Counted from the first letter of the stretch, positions 7,878 through 15,442 are shown. The stretch is 46,095 nt of DNA from Chitinophaga pinensis (GCA_945861685.1 CAMAVO010000004.1:1-46095); one strand, 5' to 3'. The notes: a model not told the origin generated them from the letters alone. Program-made: numbers and translations.

Positions 7878-10800
7878 TTATCTAACCAACAGTTTTACTG
7901 TGCGGGTAGATTTATCAGTTACAATGCGTGCAAAGTATAAACCTGCTTTTTGACCAGTAGCATCAAACTTAAGGGTGTGAACTCCATCCATTGCTTTACC
8001 ATTGAAAAGATTAGCCACCATTTTGCCTTCCATATTGAAGACAGTAACATTCATGTTGATTTTCTCATTCAGGGTAACTGCAATTGTAGTCTCGGTAGTA
8101 AACGGATTTGGATAAGCCATCACGTTAGCTATTGAAGGGATATGATCTTCAATACCCACAGTAATATCTACGTTCTGGATAATGGTATCATTACCACATG
8201 GGCTGTATGCAATTAATGTAACCTCATACGTTCCGCTTGCGGTGTAAGTGTAAGTTGGGTTCTCGTCTGTTGATACATCGTTATTGGTTCCTGTTACACC
8301 AAAATCCCAGAAGTAAGAGTCGCCATCAGTAGAAGCATTATCAAAAGTAGCTGCGAACTGATTAGATGAAGATGAGAAATCAGCAGTTGCTCCTGCTAAG
8401 AAAATTGTTCCGGTGTAAACAGTGTTTTGCGGATCCCAGTTAGCCCAACAAAGTGTCCAGTCAGTAGCACCGAATGCACCTTTGTAAGTAACGTCTTCAA
8501 AGAAGGCATCCTGCAGGTTAGCATTGGTAAAATCTGCACCGCTTAATAATGGTGAACCTGATTGTGGCAACAACACAGGAGCTGTTAAATCGTTGGTAGG
8601 GTAATCAACCAACAGGTTATTGTTGTCAGTAAGGGTAGTGTTATTGAAACCTGAAGTTGCATACCAACCGTCAATATCCCAAATGCTTGACCCGGCAACA
8701 GCCAATGGATCAGTGTGTGCAGAAAGAACGTTGTTGCGGAATTGCAACAGGTTGTTGGTTGCATTACCTTCAGTAGTTGCAGCATCAATCAGCAAACCAA
8801 CAGGGTAACCTGCAGTCAACGAATTATAAATGCAGGTCTGTGTGTTTCTGCGCAGGTGAGCCGAGCGTTTGTAGTTGCTATTGATAGTAGTGTTTGCATC
8901 TAACAACGGACCAAAAATGCTGAAGTTTGAGAAGATAGGGCGAGTAGCCGGTACAGCAGCTGTTCCTGTTGCATCGTTATCGCTTTCAAAACCATTTGAA
9001 CCGCTTTGGTCAGCTACAGAAGCATCACGTACAGAGATACCGAACTGTAATTTTCCGCTGAAACCGTTGTCGGTATCAAAATCATCATCCCAACCGCGGT
9101 GAGCAATAAGGTGTTTTGCATTTACACTTCCGCCAAACCACTCGTATGAGTCATCGCCTGAATAAGAAATCTGGATGTTTTCGATTGTTGTTCCGCTACC
9201 TACTCCACCCATTGTTAAACCATTAATCTCCTGGTTAGGCTGGAAAGGAATTCCCGGGAATTCAATACGCAGATACGTTAAAGAACCTGAGTTGTCAGCA
9301 TCGTCAGGGCTATTGCCACCACCGAATGTTGCTCCTGTTCCGCCTTCCACAACACCTTCGCCACCCGGCAGGTTGATAGTAGCTTTACCGCAAAGGATAA
9401 TACCACCCCAATCTCCATAGGTACGTTGACCTGCAGCCTGGTTAGATGTGAAAACAATTGGCTGGTTCACTGTTCCGTTTGCAATCAGCTTACCACCTCT
9501 TTCAATAATCAAAGTTGCTTTAGTTGATTGCTCTCCGCGGATAAGTGTTCCCGGTTGAATAGTTAGTGTAGCACCATCTTTTACGTAAACAAAACCGCTC
9601 AACAAATACGTGTTGGTATTGTACCATGTTGTGTTGGTAGTGATGTTTCCTGTAACGGTAATCGCTTCGCTGCTTAAGTTAACAGTTTGTGTTCTGCTGT
9701 TTGTTCCGCAGGTATTAGTAGCTGCTAAAACAACATCGTAAGAACCATCGCTTGCATAGTTGTGGGTAGCATTGGTAGTAGTTACGTTTGCACTTCCATC
9801 ATCAAAATTCCAATCGTAGGTATTTCCGTTTCCGGTTGAAGTATTGGTGAAGTTAACCAACAGAGCAAATGCCTGTGCTACAAAGTTTGCAACAGGTGCA
9901 GCATTTACAGTTACTGCAGTTTGTGTTGACGTTGCTGTGCAACCATTGCCATCCGTTACAGTAACACCGAAAACTCCGGTAGCACTAACTGTGATAGCCT
10001 GTGTTGTTGCTGCGTTGCTCCACAGATAAGAAGAATTTGAAGCAGCAGTTAAGGTAACTGTGGTAGGTGAACAAACAGTTGTAGGTCCGCCAGCAGTTAC
10101 TGTTGCATCCGGGGTGTTTACGGTTACAGTTGTTGGTGCTGAAGTAGCTGTGCAACCTCTTGCGCTCCACACCTGAACTGAATAATCATCTGAGGTAGTA
10201 ACGTTAATTGATTGTGTTGTTGCTCCGTTACTCCAAAGAAAACTTGCTCCTGCGCTTGCAGTTAAAATTACTGAACCACCGTTGCAGAATGTTGTTGGTC
10301 CGTTTGCGTTAATAGCAATTACAGGTGTGTAATCAACTGCTCCGTTGTAAATTTCGTTTTGCGGATCCCATTCTGTCCAGCAAGCTGTCCAGTTCTGGTC
10401 ACCAAAAGCACCACGGAAAGTAGTAGGCTCAAAATATGAATCCTGTAAATCTGTGTTAGTAAAATCAGCACCGCTTAAAAGTGGTGAACCTGAAAGTGGT
10501 AAAAAATCAGGATCAGCTAAGTTGTAACCGTCAGCTACCATTAAATCAGTATTGTTAGCCAATACGGTGTTATTAAAACCGGTAGTGTTAAACCATGCAC
10601 CGATATCCCATGAGCTTGAAGCAATGGTATCCATTGGATTTGGGCAACCTGCTATAACGTTATTGCGGAATTGAAGTAATCCGCTTATTGCATTTGTTTC
10701 GGTTGTTGTTGCATCAATCAATAATCCGATAGGGAAACCTGAAATCATTGAATTGAAAATATTTGTTGCAGTATTTCTGCGCAGGTGAGCACCTCTTTTG

Positions 10801-11741
10801 AAGTTGCTGTTGATGCTTGTTGTTCCGTCAACTTTAGGACCGAATGTGCTGAAGTTAGAAAACACAGGGCGTGTTTGAGGAGTTGCAACAGTTCCGGTTG
10901 CATCGTTATCCGTTTCAAAACTGTTTGAACCGCTTTGGTCAGCAATGGCAGGATCGCGAAGCGAAACACCGTATTGCAGTTTTCCTTTAAATCCGTTGTC
11001 GGTATCAAAATCATCGTCCCAGCCGCGGAAAGCAACAAGGCGTTTTGCGTTTACTGTTCCGCCAAACCACTCAAAAGAGTCATCGCCTGAATAAGAAATC
11101 TGAATGTTTTCAATTGTAGTTCCTGTTCCTACAGCACCCAATGTAAGACCATTGATCTCCTGATTAGGCTGAAAAGGAATTCCGGGAAATTCTATACGAA
11201 CATATTGAAGTGTACCTGAGTTATCGGCATCATTGGGTGTAAGTCCACCACCAAAGGTAGCACCTGTTCCACCTTCCACAATGGCAGTACCACCGGGATG
11301 ATTGGTTGATGCATTTCCGCAGATGATAATACCACCCCAGTCGCCATAGTTACGCGCAGTTGGATTTTGGTCTGAAGTAAATACGATGGGCTGGTTAGGA
11401 GTTCCGATAGCAATAAGTTTTGCTCCGCGCTCAATAATCAACGCGCCTTGTGTTAATTTTTCTCCTTTAATAACTGTTCCTGCTTCAATGGTTAATACGG
11501 CAGGTGACTTTACATAGACCCAACCGCTTAATACATAAACGTTGTCGTTGGTCCAGTTTTGATCGGCAGTAATATCGCCCGTAATGACGGTTTGCGCGAT
11601 ACTACCTGCAATGTTGGCAACAATGAGTGCTGCCGCAAGTAATAGTTTTTTAGCCACGGAATTAATTGTTTTCAAGCGGAGTGGCTGAGCTCGCATGATA
11701 CTGGTGTTGCTTTTAGCATCTTTTGTAGTTGCTCGGTTCAT
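7878..11741 (-). CDS. Giant T9SS-exported protein with duplicated 'GDWGGII' modules and PKD domains
   Basis: The 1287-residue product has a long N-terminal signal region ending SIAQ near residue 50; Met16 at 11696 is an alternative start. Two modules of about 415 residues (roughly 51-465 and 692-1108) are clearly homologous. Each has a V-TGDI/NI-T start, LTIEAGT/LTIQPGT, RGAKL/RGGKL, GDWGGII-CG, EFPGIPFQPNQEINGLT, ENIQISYSGDDS-EWFGG and RGWDDDFDTDNGF. They look like beta-helix-type folds. Between them are Ig-like repeats (FLWSNGATTQSI, YLWSNAATTQAI) and a PKD domain (YDWNFDDGS). Another PKD domain (YFWDFG) and a T9SS type A sorting domain (AYPNPFTTETTI ... GLYFARIVT) end the protein. It should be secreted across the outer membrane. 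Its ligand or activity is unknown. Confidence 0.88.
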   Translation of the reverse strand: MNRATTKDAKSNTSIMRAQPLRLKTINSVAKKLLLAAALIVANIAGSIAQTVITGDITADQNWTNDNVYVLSGWVYVKSPAVLTIEAGTVIKGEKLTQGALIIERGAKLIAIGTPNQPIVFTSDQNPTARNYGDWGGIIICGNASTNHPGGTAIVEGGTGATFGGGLTPNDADNSGTLQYVRIEFPGIPFQPNQEINGLTLGAVGTGTTIENIQISYSGDDSFEWFGGTVNAKRLVAFRGWDDDFDTDNGFKGKLQYGVSLRDPAIADQSGSNSFETDNDATGTVATPQTRPVFSNFSTFGPKVDGTTSINSNFKRGAHLRRNTATNIFNSMISGFPIGLLIDATTTETNAISGLLQFRNNVIAGCPNPMDTIASSSWDIGAWFNTTGFNNTVLANNTDLMVADGYNLADPDFLPLSGSPLLSGADFTNTDLQDSYFEPTTFRGAFGDQNWTACWTEWDPQNEIYNGAVDYTPVIAINANGPTTFCNGGSVILTASAGASFLWSNGATTQSINVTTSDDYSVQVWSARGCTATSAPTTVTVNTPDATVTAGGPTTVCSPTTVTLTAASNSSYLWSNAATTQAITVSATGVFGVTVTDGNGCTATSTQTAVTVNAAPVANFVAQAFALLVNFTNTSTGNGNTYDWNFDDGSANVTTTNATHNYASDGSYDVVLAATNTCGTNSRTQTVNLSSEAITVTGNITTNTTWYNTNTYLLSGFVYVKDGATLTIQPGTLIRGEQSTKATLIIERGGKLIANGTVNQPIVFTSNQAAGQRTYGDWGGIILCGKATINLPGGEGVVEGGTGATFGGGNSPDDADNSGSLTYLRIEFPGIPFQPNQEINGLTMGGVGSGTTIENIQISYSGDDSYEWFGGSVNAKHLIAHRGWDDDFDTDNGFSGKLQFGISVRDASVADQSGSNGFESDNDATGTAAVPATRPIFSNFSIFGPLLDANTTINSNYKRSAHLRRNTQTCIYNSLTAGYPVGLLIDAATTEGNATNNLLQFRNNVLSAHTDPLAVAGSSIWDIDGWYATSGFNNTTLTDNNNLLVDYPTNDLTAPVLLPQSGSPLLSGADFTNANLQDAFFEDVTYKGAFGATDWTLCWANWDPQNTVYTGTIFLAGATADFSSSSNQFAATFDNASTDGDSYFWDFGVTGTNNDVSTDENPTYTYTASGTYEVTLIAYSPCGNDTIIQNVDITVGIEDHIPSIANVMAYPNPFTTETTIAVTLNEKINMNVTVFNMEGKMVANLFNGKAMDGVHTLKFDATGQKAGLYFARIVTDKSTRTVKLLVR

Positions 11742-11769
11742 GATGATATTTTTTAGTTTTTAGTTGGCG

Positions 11770-11777
11770 CAAAACTA
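11770..11777 (-). promoter_or_regulatory. -7 promoter element for the large T9SS gene
   Basis: On the minus strand it reads TAGTTTTG, an exact TAnnTTTG match, 28 bases upstream of the annotated ATG. The -33 region is weak. Confidence 0.5.
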
Positions 11778-11860
11778 TTCGCACAACATCACGGCAGAAT
11801 AAATTTGAGGTTACATGATTCTTACCATTGCGTTAAGGGAATGTGAACAGGTTTATTAAA

Positions 11861-11893
11861 CAACAAAACCCCGCAAGAGGCGGGGTTTTGTTG
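11861..11893. terminator. Terminator downstream of the 404-residue protein gene
   Basis: Perfect 14-bp inverted repeat: CAACAAAACCCCGC at 11861-11874, loop AAGAG, and the complementary arm at 11880-11893, giving GGGGTTTTGTTG on either strand. It lies downstream of the minus-strand gene ending at 11955. Confidence 0.88.
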
Positions 11894-11913
11894 TTGGATG
11901 ACCACACCCCCAG

Positions 11914-11940
11914 CCCCTCTCCTTGAAATAAGGAGAGGGG
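11914..11940. repeat. CCCCTCTCC-type intergenic inverted repeat
   Basis: Arms 11914-11924 (CCCCTCTCCTT) and 11930-11940 are perfect reverse complements around a 5-base loop. A related hairpin, CCCTCTCC-TTT-GGAGAGGG, lies at 45439-45457 before rlmD. This points to a small dispersed palindrome family rather than a gene-specific terminator. Confidence 0.7.
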
Positions 11941-11954
11941 GGCAGTGTACGTTT

Positions 11955-13169
11955 CTATAATATGGTTATCTCGTATGTTCCTGTGTTTGGACCTGTGTAA
12001 GAAATGTTGAAGTATGGTTTGAAGTCGGAGAAATTAACGGTGTGGGTTTCTTCTTGTCCGGGTAAAAGTGTTGAGCCGTTTGAACCGCTGAAGGCTTCAT
12101 CGGGGGCATTGGCAAGATAAAAATTGATGCCGCCAATCATGGGCGTTGTTGTTGTGTTTTTAATTTTTACTGTAATACCAATCATCCAAGGGGTGGATGA
12201 AGGATTGAAGATGTTGATGATTTGTGCTGAGTTGATAGTGCCTGTAATTGGGGCAAGGTGCAACAGTTCGATGTTGCGTGTTAGTTCTTCACCAGCGGAA
12301 ATGTGAACATTTGATTCGAGGTTGGTTTGATAGAAAGGATGTTCCCAATACAAGTCATAGTCGTTTGGAAGGATGTTGGCAAGTGAATATTTGCCACCGA
12401 TTTCGGCAATGGTTTCAGCAATTTTTTCATTAATACCTGTGAGTGTGATGTAGAACTTAGCACCCGGCAGCGGAATTTCTTCTTCGTTTTTGATGTTTCC
12501 GCGAACTTTAGCAGTAGTAGAGCCAAGGTCGAGAATTATGCGTGCTTTAAAATAGTTGGTAACGAAGTTGGGTTGTGAAGCCTTCAAAGTATTTACCATT
12601 TTGTCCATTTGCTTTTTGAAAAGATTGTCGCTGATGTCGCGGACAAGTGCTTTGATGTTTTCAATTGCGGTGGAGCGTGTGATAATTGCCTGACGCGGAT
12701 TTTGAATGGAGGTGCGGTAAAGTCCGATTGCGGTGAATAAGTCGGTAACATCAATGGGTGTATAACCGAACATTCCCGCAAGGGCAGCGTGAGTGTTTGC
12801 AAGGTTGTGGATTTGTTCGCAGATGTCGTCTATTTCTTCTTTTTTAAATCTTGCCATTTGTGTTTCGGTGTAAGTAACGGCAACACGCAGGGTGTTATCA
12901 TTAATAGAAGCGGCATAAGCACTTACCGCGTTTCCGCATTTCAGGGCTAAGAGTGTCATGGTGGTGCGTAGCTGATTGGTGTCGAGGGTAACACCTGTAG
13001 TGTTTGAGTCGGCAAGAGCGGTTAGGTTGTCAATAAGGACAAGTTTGGTATCGGCACTTGTTTTTGTTGTAGCAAAGGCAGGGATACCCATTGTTGGTGT
13101 GGGGTTGTTTGTGCACCATACAAGCGTTGCACGAATCATGTTTACACGGTTTGAGACTGCTGTTTCCAT
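11955..13169 (-). CDS. Uncharacterised protein with C-terminal carboxypeptidase-regulatory-like domain
   Basis: The 404-residue protein has no signal peptide or membrane segment. Residues 1-210 are helical, with a repeated threonine/asparagine-rich pattern (TLVWCTNNPTPTMGIPAF, LVLIDNLTALADSN, EEIDDICEQIHNLANTHA). Around residues 220-290 there is an Ig-like carboxypeptidase-regulatory fold (VRGNIKNEEEIPLPGAKFYI ... GGKYSLANILPNDYDLYW). A further beta-rich region follows (WMIGITVKIKNTTTTPMIGG, LPGQEETHTVNF). I do not recognise the full-length family. It lies downstream of, and on the same strand as, the heptad-repeat gene, separated only by a short low-complexity spacer, so the two may be cotranscribed. 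A terminator follows it. Confidence 0.7.
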   Translation of the reverse strand: METAVSNRVNMIRATLVWCTNNPTPTMGIPAFATTKTSADTKLVLIDNLTALADSNTTGVTLDTNQLRTTMTLLALKCGNAVSAYAASINDNTLRVAVTYTETQMARFKKEEIDDICEQIHNLANTHAALAGMFGYTPIDVTDLFTAIGLYRTSIQNPRQAIITRSTAIENIKALVRDISDNLFKKQMDKMVNTLKASQPNFVTNYFKARIILDLGSTTAKVRGNIKNEEEIPLPGAKFYITLTGINEKIAETIAEIGGKYSLANILPNDYDLYWEHPFYQTNLESNVHISAGEELTRNIELLHLAPITGTINSAQIINIFNPSSTPWMIGITVKIKNTTTTPMIGGINFYLANAPDEAFSGSNGSTLLPGQEETHTVNFSDFKPYFNISYTGPNTGTYEITIL

Positions 13170-13184
13170 AGTTTTTGTTTTTAG

Positions 13185-13250
13185 GGATTTATTGATTTAG
13201 TGATTTGGGGAATTGGTGATTTAGTGAATTAGTGATTTATAGAATTGGTG
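13185..13250. repeat. Low-complexity GATTTAGTGA/GAATTAGTGA repeats
   Basis: Imperfect short units such as TTGATTTAGTGATTT, TTGGTGATTTAGTGA and ATTAGTGATTTATAG run in tandem between the 404-residue protein gene and the heptad-repeat array. They code for nothing recognisable and look like slippage-prone spacer DNA. Confidence 0.6.
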
Positions 13251-13802
13251 CGATTTGTTTGATGATGAGTTGGGTTTGTTTGACTGGTAGCGCGAATTGT
13301 TTGACTGCGAGAACGAATTGTTTGACCGCAAGCGGGGTTTGTTTGATGATGAGTGCCGTATGTTTTGTGATGAGCCTGACCTGTTTGATGATGAGCCTGA
13401 CATGATTTACAATGAGTTGGATTTGTTTGGCAGTGAGCGCGAATTGTTTGATGATGAGCGCGAATTGTTTGACTGTGACCGGGGTTTGCTTGAAGGAAAA
13501 TCTGTTATTTCTTTTGATTTCAAGGACTTATGAATTTTTAAAAAGCGACTGGCGTAATGGGGTGAGACTTCGGAAAAGGGTATTTCAAACAAAATGCAGA
13601 TGTCTGAAATTGTTTGAGGGGTGAGGATTTTTGTTCCTTTATAATAGCATGAACCATTGGTAGAACAAAAGCCGGTTCTTTTAAGAAATTCTTCCCGTGT
13701 GATTTTGTGTTTCTTAAGTGCTTTAAGAAAATCTTCATGAATAATACTGTAAAGTGATTTGTAATTAAACTCCTTTGCCATTGGAGTGGCAAATGGAAGC
13801 AT
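13221..13802 (-). pseudogene. Small HTH-like protein with a C-terminal heptad-repeat tail interrupted by an in-frame stop
   Basis: From ATG 13802 (or the in-frame ATG for MAKEFNYKSLYSII) a basic domain of about 90 residues (ALKKHKITREEFLKRTG, LTPQTISDICILFEIPFSEV) resembles a small DNA-binding or adaptor domain. It is followed by a Ser/Asn/Arg/Lys-rich tail of seven-residue units (SNNSRSS, SNNSRSL). A TAA at 13407-13409 ends the 131-residue product. The same frame then stays open for about 60 more codons of the same repeat (SGSSSNR, HSSSNKP, QSNNSRY) to a stop at 13221. The stop codon sits where other units have TCA, one base away. It may be a truncating mutation, a natural shorter product, or a readthrough case. 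The intact first 131 residues could still be functional. Confidence 0.6.
13258..13509. repeat. Twelve-unit 21-bp tandem repeat array
   Basis: Units begin at 13258, 13279, 13300, 13321, 13342, 13363, 13384, 13405, 13426, 13447, 13468 and 13489, a strict 21-bp period with no indels. The plus-strand unit starts TTTGATGATGAG or TTTGACTGCGAG and ends CGCGAATTG or a variant. The fixed TTTGA start and GAG centre contrast with variable bases between them. The array is translated on the minus strand as Ser/Asn-rich heptads. Confidence 0.92.
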
Positions 13803-14030
13803 AATGATTTTTCAATCACAGTAATTTAATTACACTGAGGGAGTAAAGGGAAATTTAGGACGGAAAGGCTAATTGCAAATTGGCTGATGTTGGGAGCGAC
13901 ATTATGGATGTAGTAATTTGTTTTTAAATGGTATCCATTAGAACGCTACGCTTAGTTGCAAATGCGGCTCATCGGGGGAGTTTTCATTTATTACTTTTTG
14001 CTTGCCCAAAAAGTAAAACAAAAAAGGCAC

Positions 14031-14164
14031 CACGCTGACCACCCATAAGCTTTTATTTAGTGTAATTGATTTTTTTAGAAGCTAAAATGAGAACGCTTCG
14101 CTAAGTTGCTTGTCGCACGGGCCTGCGCTTAGCGGCCGCAAAACTTATGGTTCGCACTCAGCGT
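14031..14164. repeat. Large imperfect inverted repeat
   Basis: The left arm 14031-14054 (CACGCTGACCACCCATAAGC + TTTT) pairs with the right arm 14139-14164 (AAAACTTATGG ... CAGCGTG), with a short bulge. The enclosed 84 bases hold a further complementary pair, CGCTAAG and CTTAGCG. The element could fold as a long RNA or DNA hairpin and may be a small non-autonomous repeat. Confidence 0.55.
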
Positions 14165-14171
14165 GAACAGC

Positions 14172-14270
14172 CGCCCACAGGCGATGGACGCGTGGTTGGG
14201 TTGATGGCTAAAAAATGATTAAAGGCAAGATGCCTTGTTAATAACAGCGTAGCGGGACTCTACGCTGAAC
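14172..14270 (+). repeat. Dispersed island repeat, copy A
   Basis: It shares CGCCCACAGGCGATG, GGTTGATG-CTAAAAAATGAT, AAAGGCAAGATGCCTTGTTA and CAGCGTAGCGGG with copy B at 15443-15556. The core from AAGGCA to CGCTGAAC is also present in copy C at 16370-16420. It lies just upstream of the higBA promoter. Confidence 0.85.
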
Positions 14271-14370
14271 GCTGACTACGCTCAACTGGGAATGGGTGGG
14301 GCTATTGGGACAAATAAAAATTGGGGTTGTGGGATTTTTATACTTTAGGGGCTGGAAAACATCTATAATA

Positions 14371-14387
14371 GTTCACATTTTGTGAAC
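14371..14387. promoter_or_regulatory. Palindromic operator of higBA
   Basis: GTTCACA-TTT-TGTGAAC is a perfect 7-bp dyad with a 3-bp spacer, 25 bases upstream of the higB start. It covers the TTTG (14379-14382) that forms the -33 element of the promoter, with TATTTTTG at 14403-14410 as the -7 box and a 20-bp gap. This is the expected position for autorepression by the HTH antitoxin. Binding by HigA is inference. Confidence 0.72.
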
Positions 14388-14402
14388 TTTAAATAATTTT
14401 CT

Positions 14403-14410
14403 TATTTTTG
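14403..14410 (+). promoter_or_regulatory. -7 promoter element of higBA
   Basis: TATTTTTG matches TAnnTTTG and lies 20 bp after the -33 TTTG at 14379-14382. Its last base is only two bases before the higB ATG, so transcription would start at or just past the start codon, an odd arrangement for this promoter type. Confidence 0.65.
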
Positions 14411-14411
14411 C

Positions 14412-14744
14412 ATGAGAATTAACTTATTTAAGCAAAGCACTATTGAAGATTTCGCAAAAGAAAATGCAGGAAGTGTTGATCCTTTTAAGTTATGGTTAAT
14501 AAAGATTAAAGCTGCCGATTGGGAAAAGCCAGACGATATGAAGAGCACATTTCCTTCAGCGGATTTGTTGGGTAAGGGAAGCAACAGGGTGATATTTGAT
14601 ATAGGAGGCAATAATTACAGGATGATATGCAAATATTGGGTTGGTGCCGACAGATTTTCGTTATTTATAAAATGGATAGGAACACATGCTCAATATGATG
14701 CCCTTTGTAAACAGAATAAACAATATACTGTAGACACTTACTGA
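14412..14744 (+). CDS. higB: HigB-family type II toxin (mRNA interferase)
   Basis: The 110-residue protein matches the RelE-like HigB_toxin family. Evidence is the RINLFKQSTIEDFAKENAG start, KIKAADWEKPDDMKSTFPSAD, the central NRVIFDIGGNNYRMIC strand pair, and the C-terminal FIKWIGTHAQYDAL, the conserved IGTHAEYD-like motif with the catalytic histidine. It should cleave mRNA on the ribosome when the antitoxin is lost. Toxin-first order with the HTH antitoxin behind is typical of hig loci. Its TGA overlaps the antitoxin ATG by one base (TGATG). The promoter almost overlaps its start codon. Confidence 0.93.
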   Translation: MRINLFKQSTIEDFAKENAGSVDPFKLWLIKIKAADWEKPDDMKSTFPSADLLGKGSNRVIFDIGGNNYRMICKYWVGADRFSLFIKWIGTHAQYDALCKQNKQYTVDTY

Positions 14745-15316
14745 TGGAAAAATTGATTTATACCGTTATTAAAAACCGAAACCAATACAACAAGTATTGT
14801 AACCGGGCAGAAGAGCTTTTAGACAGCAACACTGCCAGCAAAGCTAAGCAGGATGAACTGGAATTACTGACGGTTTTAATTGAAAAGTATGATGAGGAAC
14901 ATTCTACATTAGATGCAGAAGCTGACCCCATTGAACTGCTAAAATCTTTTATGGAAGATGCCGGAATGAAAGCAGTTGAGATGGTTTCATTATTAGATGT
15001 AAGCAAAGGATTGGTTTCTGATATTCTGAATTATAAAAAGGGGCTGAGCAAAGAAATAATTCGAAAACTGGCTGAACATTTTAAAGTAAGGCAGGAGCTT
15101 TTTAATAAGCCGTATGCTTTGGAGTTGCCCGTCAAGAAAAGTTTACGTGTTGCAGGTGGCATAATTGCGAAGTCAGACAGCAGCGTAAAATTGGCACAAA
15201 ACAAATTGCAAACTCAGGTAAGAAATTATAAAATTGCCGGTGAAGGCAGATTTCAACTGGCTAAAGAACCAAAGGGGAAGTATGCTGTGAGAAGCGGAAA
15301 GAAGGTGAAGGGTTAA
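14744..15316 (+). CDS. higA: HigA-type HTH antitoxin with a long C-terminal extension
   Basis: The 190-residue protein has an N-terminal helical part (YTVIKNRNQYNKYCNRAEEL) and an XRE-type helix-turn-helix around residues 70-115 (MKAVEMVSLLDVSKGLVSDI, LNYKKGLSKEIIRKLAEHF). It neutralises HigB and probably represses the operon at the 14371-14387 dyad. It is longer than most HigA proteins (about 100-150 residues). The last 60 residues (from KKSLRVAGGIIAKSDSSVKL) are basic and of unknown role, perhaps a later addition. Translation is coupled to higB through the TGATG overlap. The assignment as antitoxin rests on position and the HTH. Confidence 0.9.
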   Translation: MEKLIYTVIKNRNQYNKYCNRAEELLDSNTASKAKQDELELLTVLIEKYDEEHSTLDAEADPIELLKSFMEDAGMKAVEMVSLLDVSKGLVSDILNYKKGLSKEIIRKLAEHFKVRQELFNKPYALELPVKKSLRVAGGIIAKSDSSVKLAQNKLQTQVRNYKIAGEGRFQLAKEPKGKYAVRSGKKVKG

Positions 15317-15334
15317 GTTGTTGCCGGGGGGAAC

Positions 15335-15385
15335 GAAAGGTTAATTGCAAATTAGCCAATGTTGCGAGCGGCATTGCAAATGCCG
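15335..15385 (+). repeat. Repeat segment shared with 13860-13910
   Basis: Both places carry AAAGG(C/T)TAATTGCAAATT followed by a diverged GGCTGATG/AGCCAATG and TTG-GAGCG-CAT. This sits upstream of copy B of the dispersed repeat, so the full repeat unit is probably longer than the core and is interrupted by other sequence in copy A. Confidence 0.7.
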
Positions 15386-15442
15386 CTCAGCCAAGCGCGC
15401 TGAACATTACGCCCAGCAGGGGGAAATGTGCACGTACTCAGC

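Larger units (their letters stand above)
13803..14370. other. Long intergenic region with structured, repeated DNA
   Basis: No gene is seen in nearly 570 bases. The left part (13860-13910) resembles the sequence at 15335-15385 (TAATTGCAAATT-GC/CC-ATGTTG-GAGCG). A hairpin TACTTTTTG-CTTGCC-CAAAAAGTA lies at 13991-14015. Segments 14031-14054 and 14139-14164 form an imperfect inverted repeat (CACGCTGA ... CCATAAG). The right part (14172-14270) is copy A of the dispersed repeat. Confidence 0.65.

Noticed and set aside
8585-11434. Several plus- and minus-strand frames of 60-97 codons inside the 1287-residue protein gene
   Set aside because: They are shadows of a long, compositionally biased coding region and none has a recognisable domain.
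13258-13509. CRISPR array
   Set aside because: Units are contiguous 21-mers with no separate spacers, and there are no cas genes.
13258-13509. Diversity-generating retroelement variable region
   Set aside because: Variable positions suggested it, but no reverse transcriptase or template repeat is in the window, and variation is not confined to adenines as far as I can see.
13297-13533. Plus-strand frame encoding acidic FDDEREL-like heptads across the 21-bp array
   Set aside because: It exists because the array is open on both strands. It has no recognisable domain outside the repeat, and the frame is broken by TAG at 13288-13290. The minus strand has a proper N-terminal domain and is the better coding choice.
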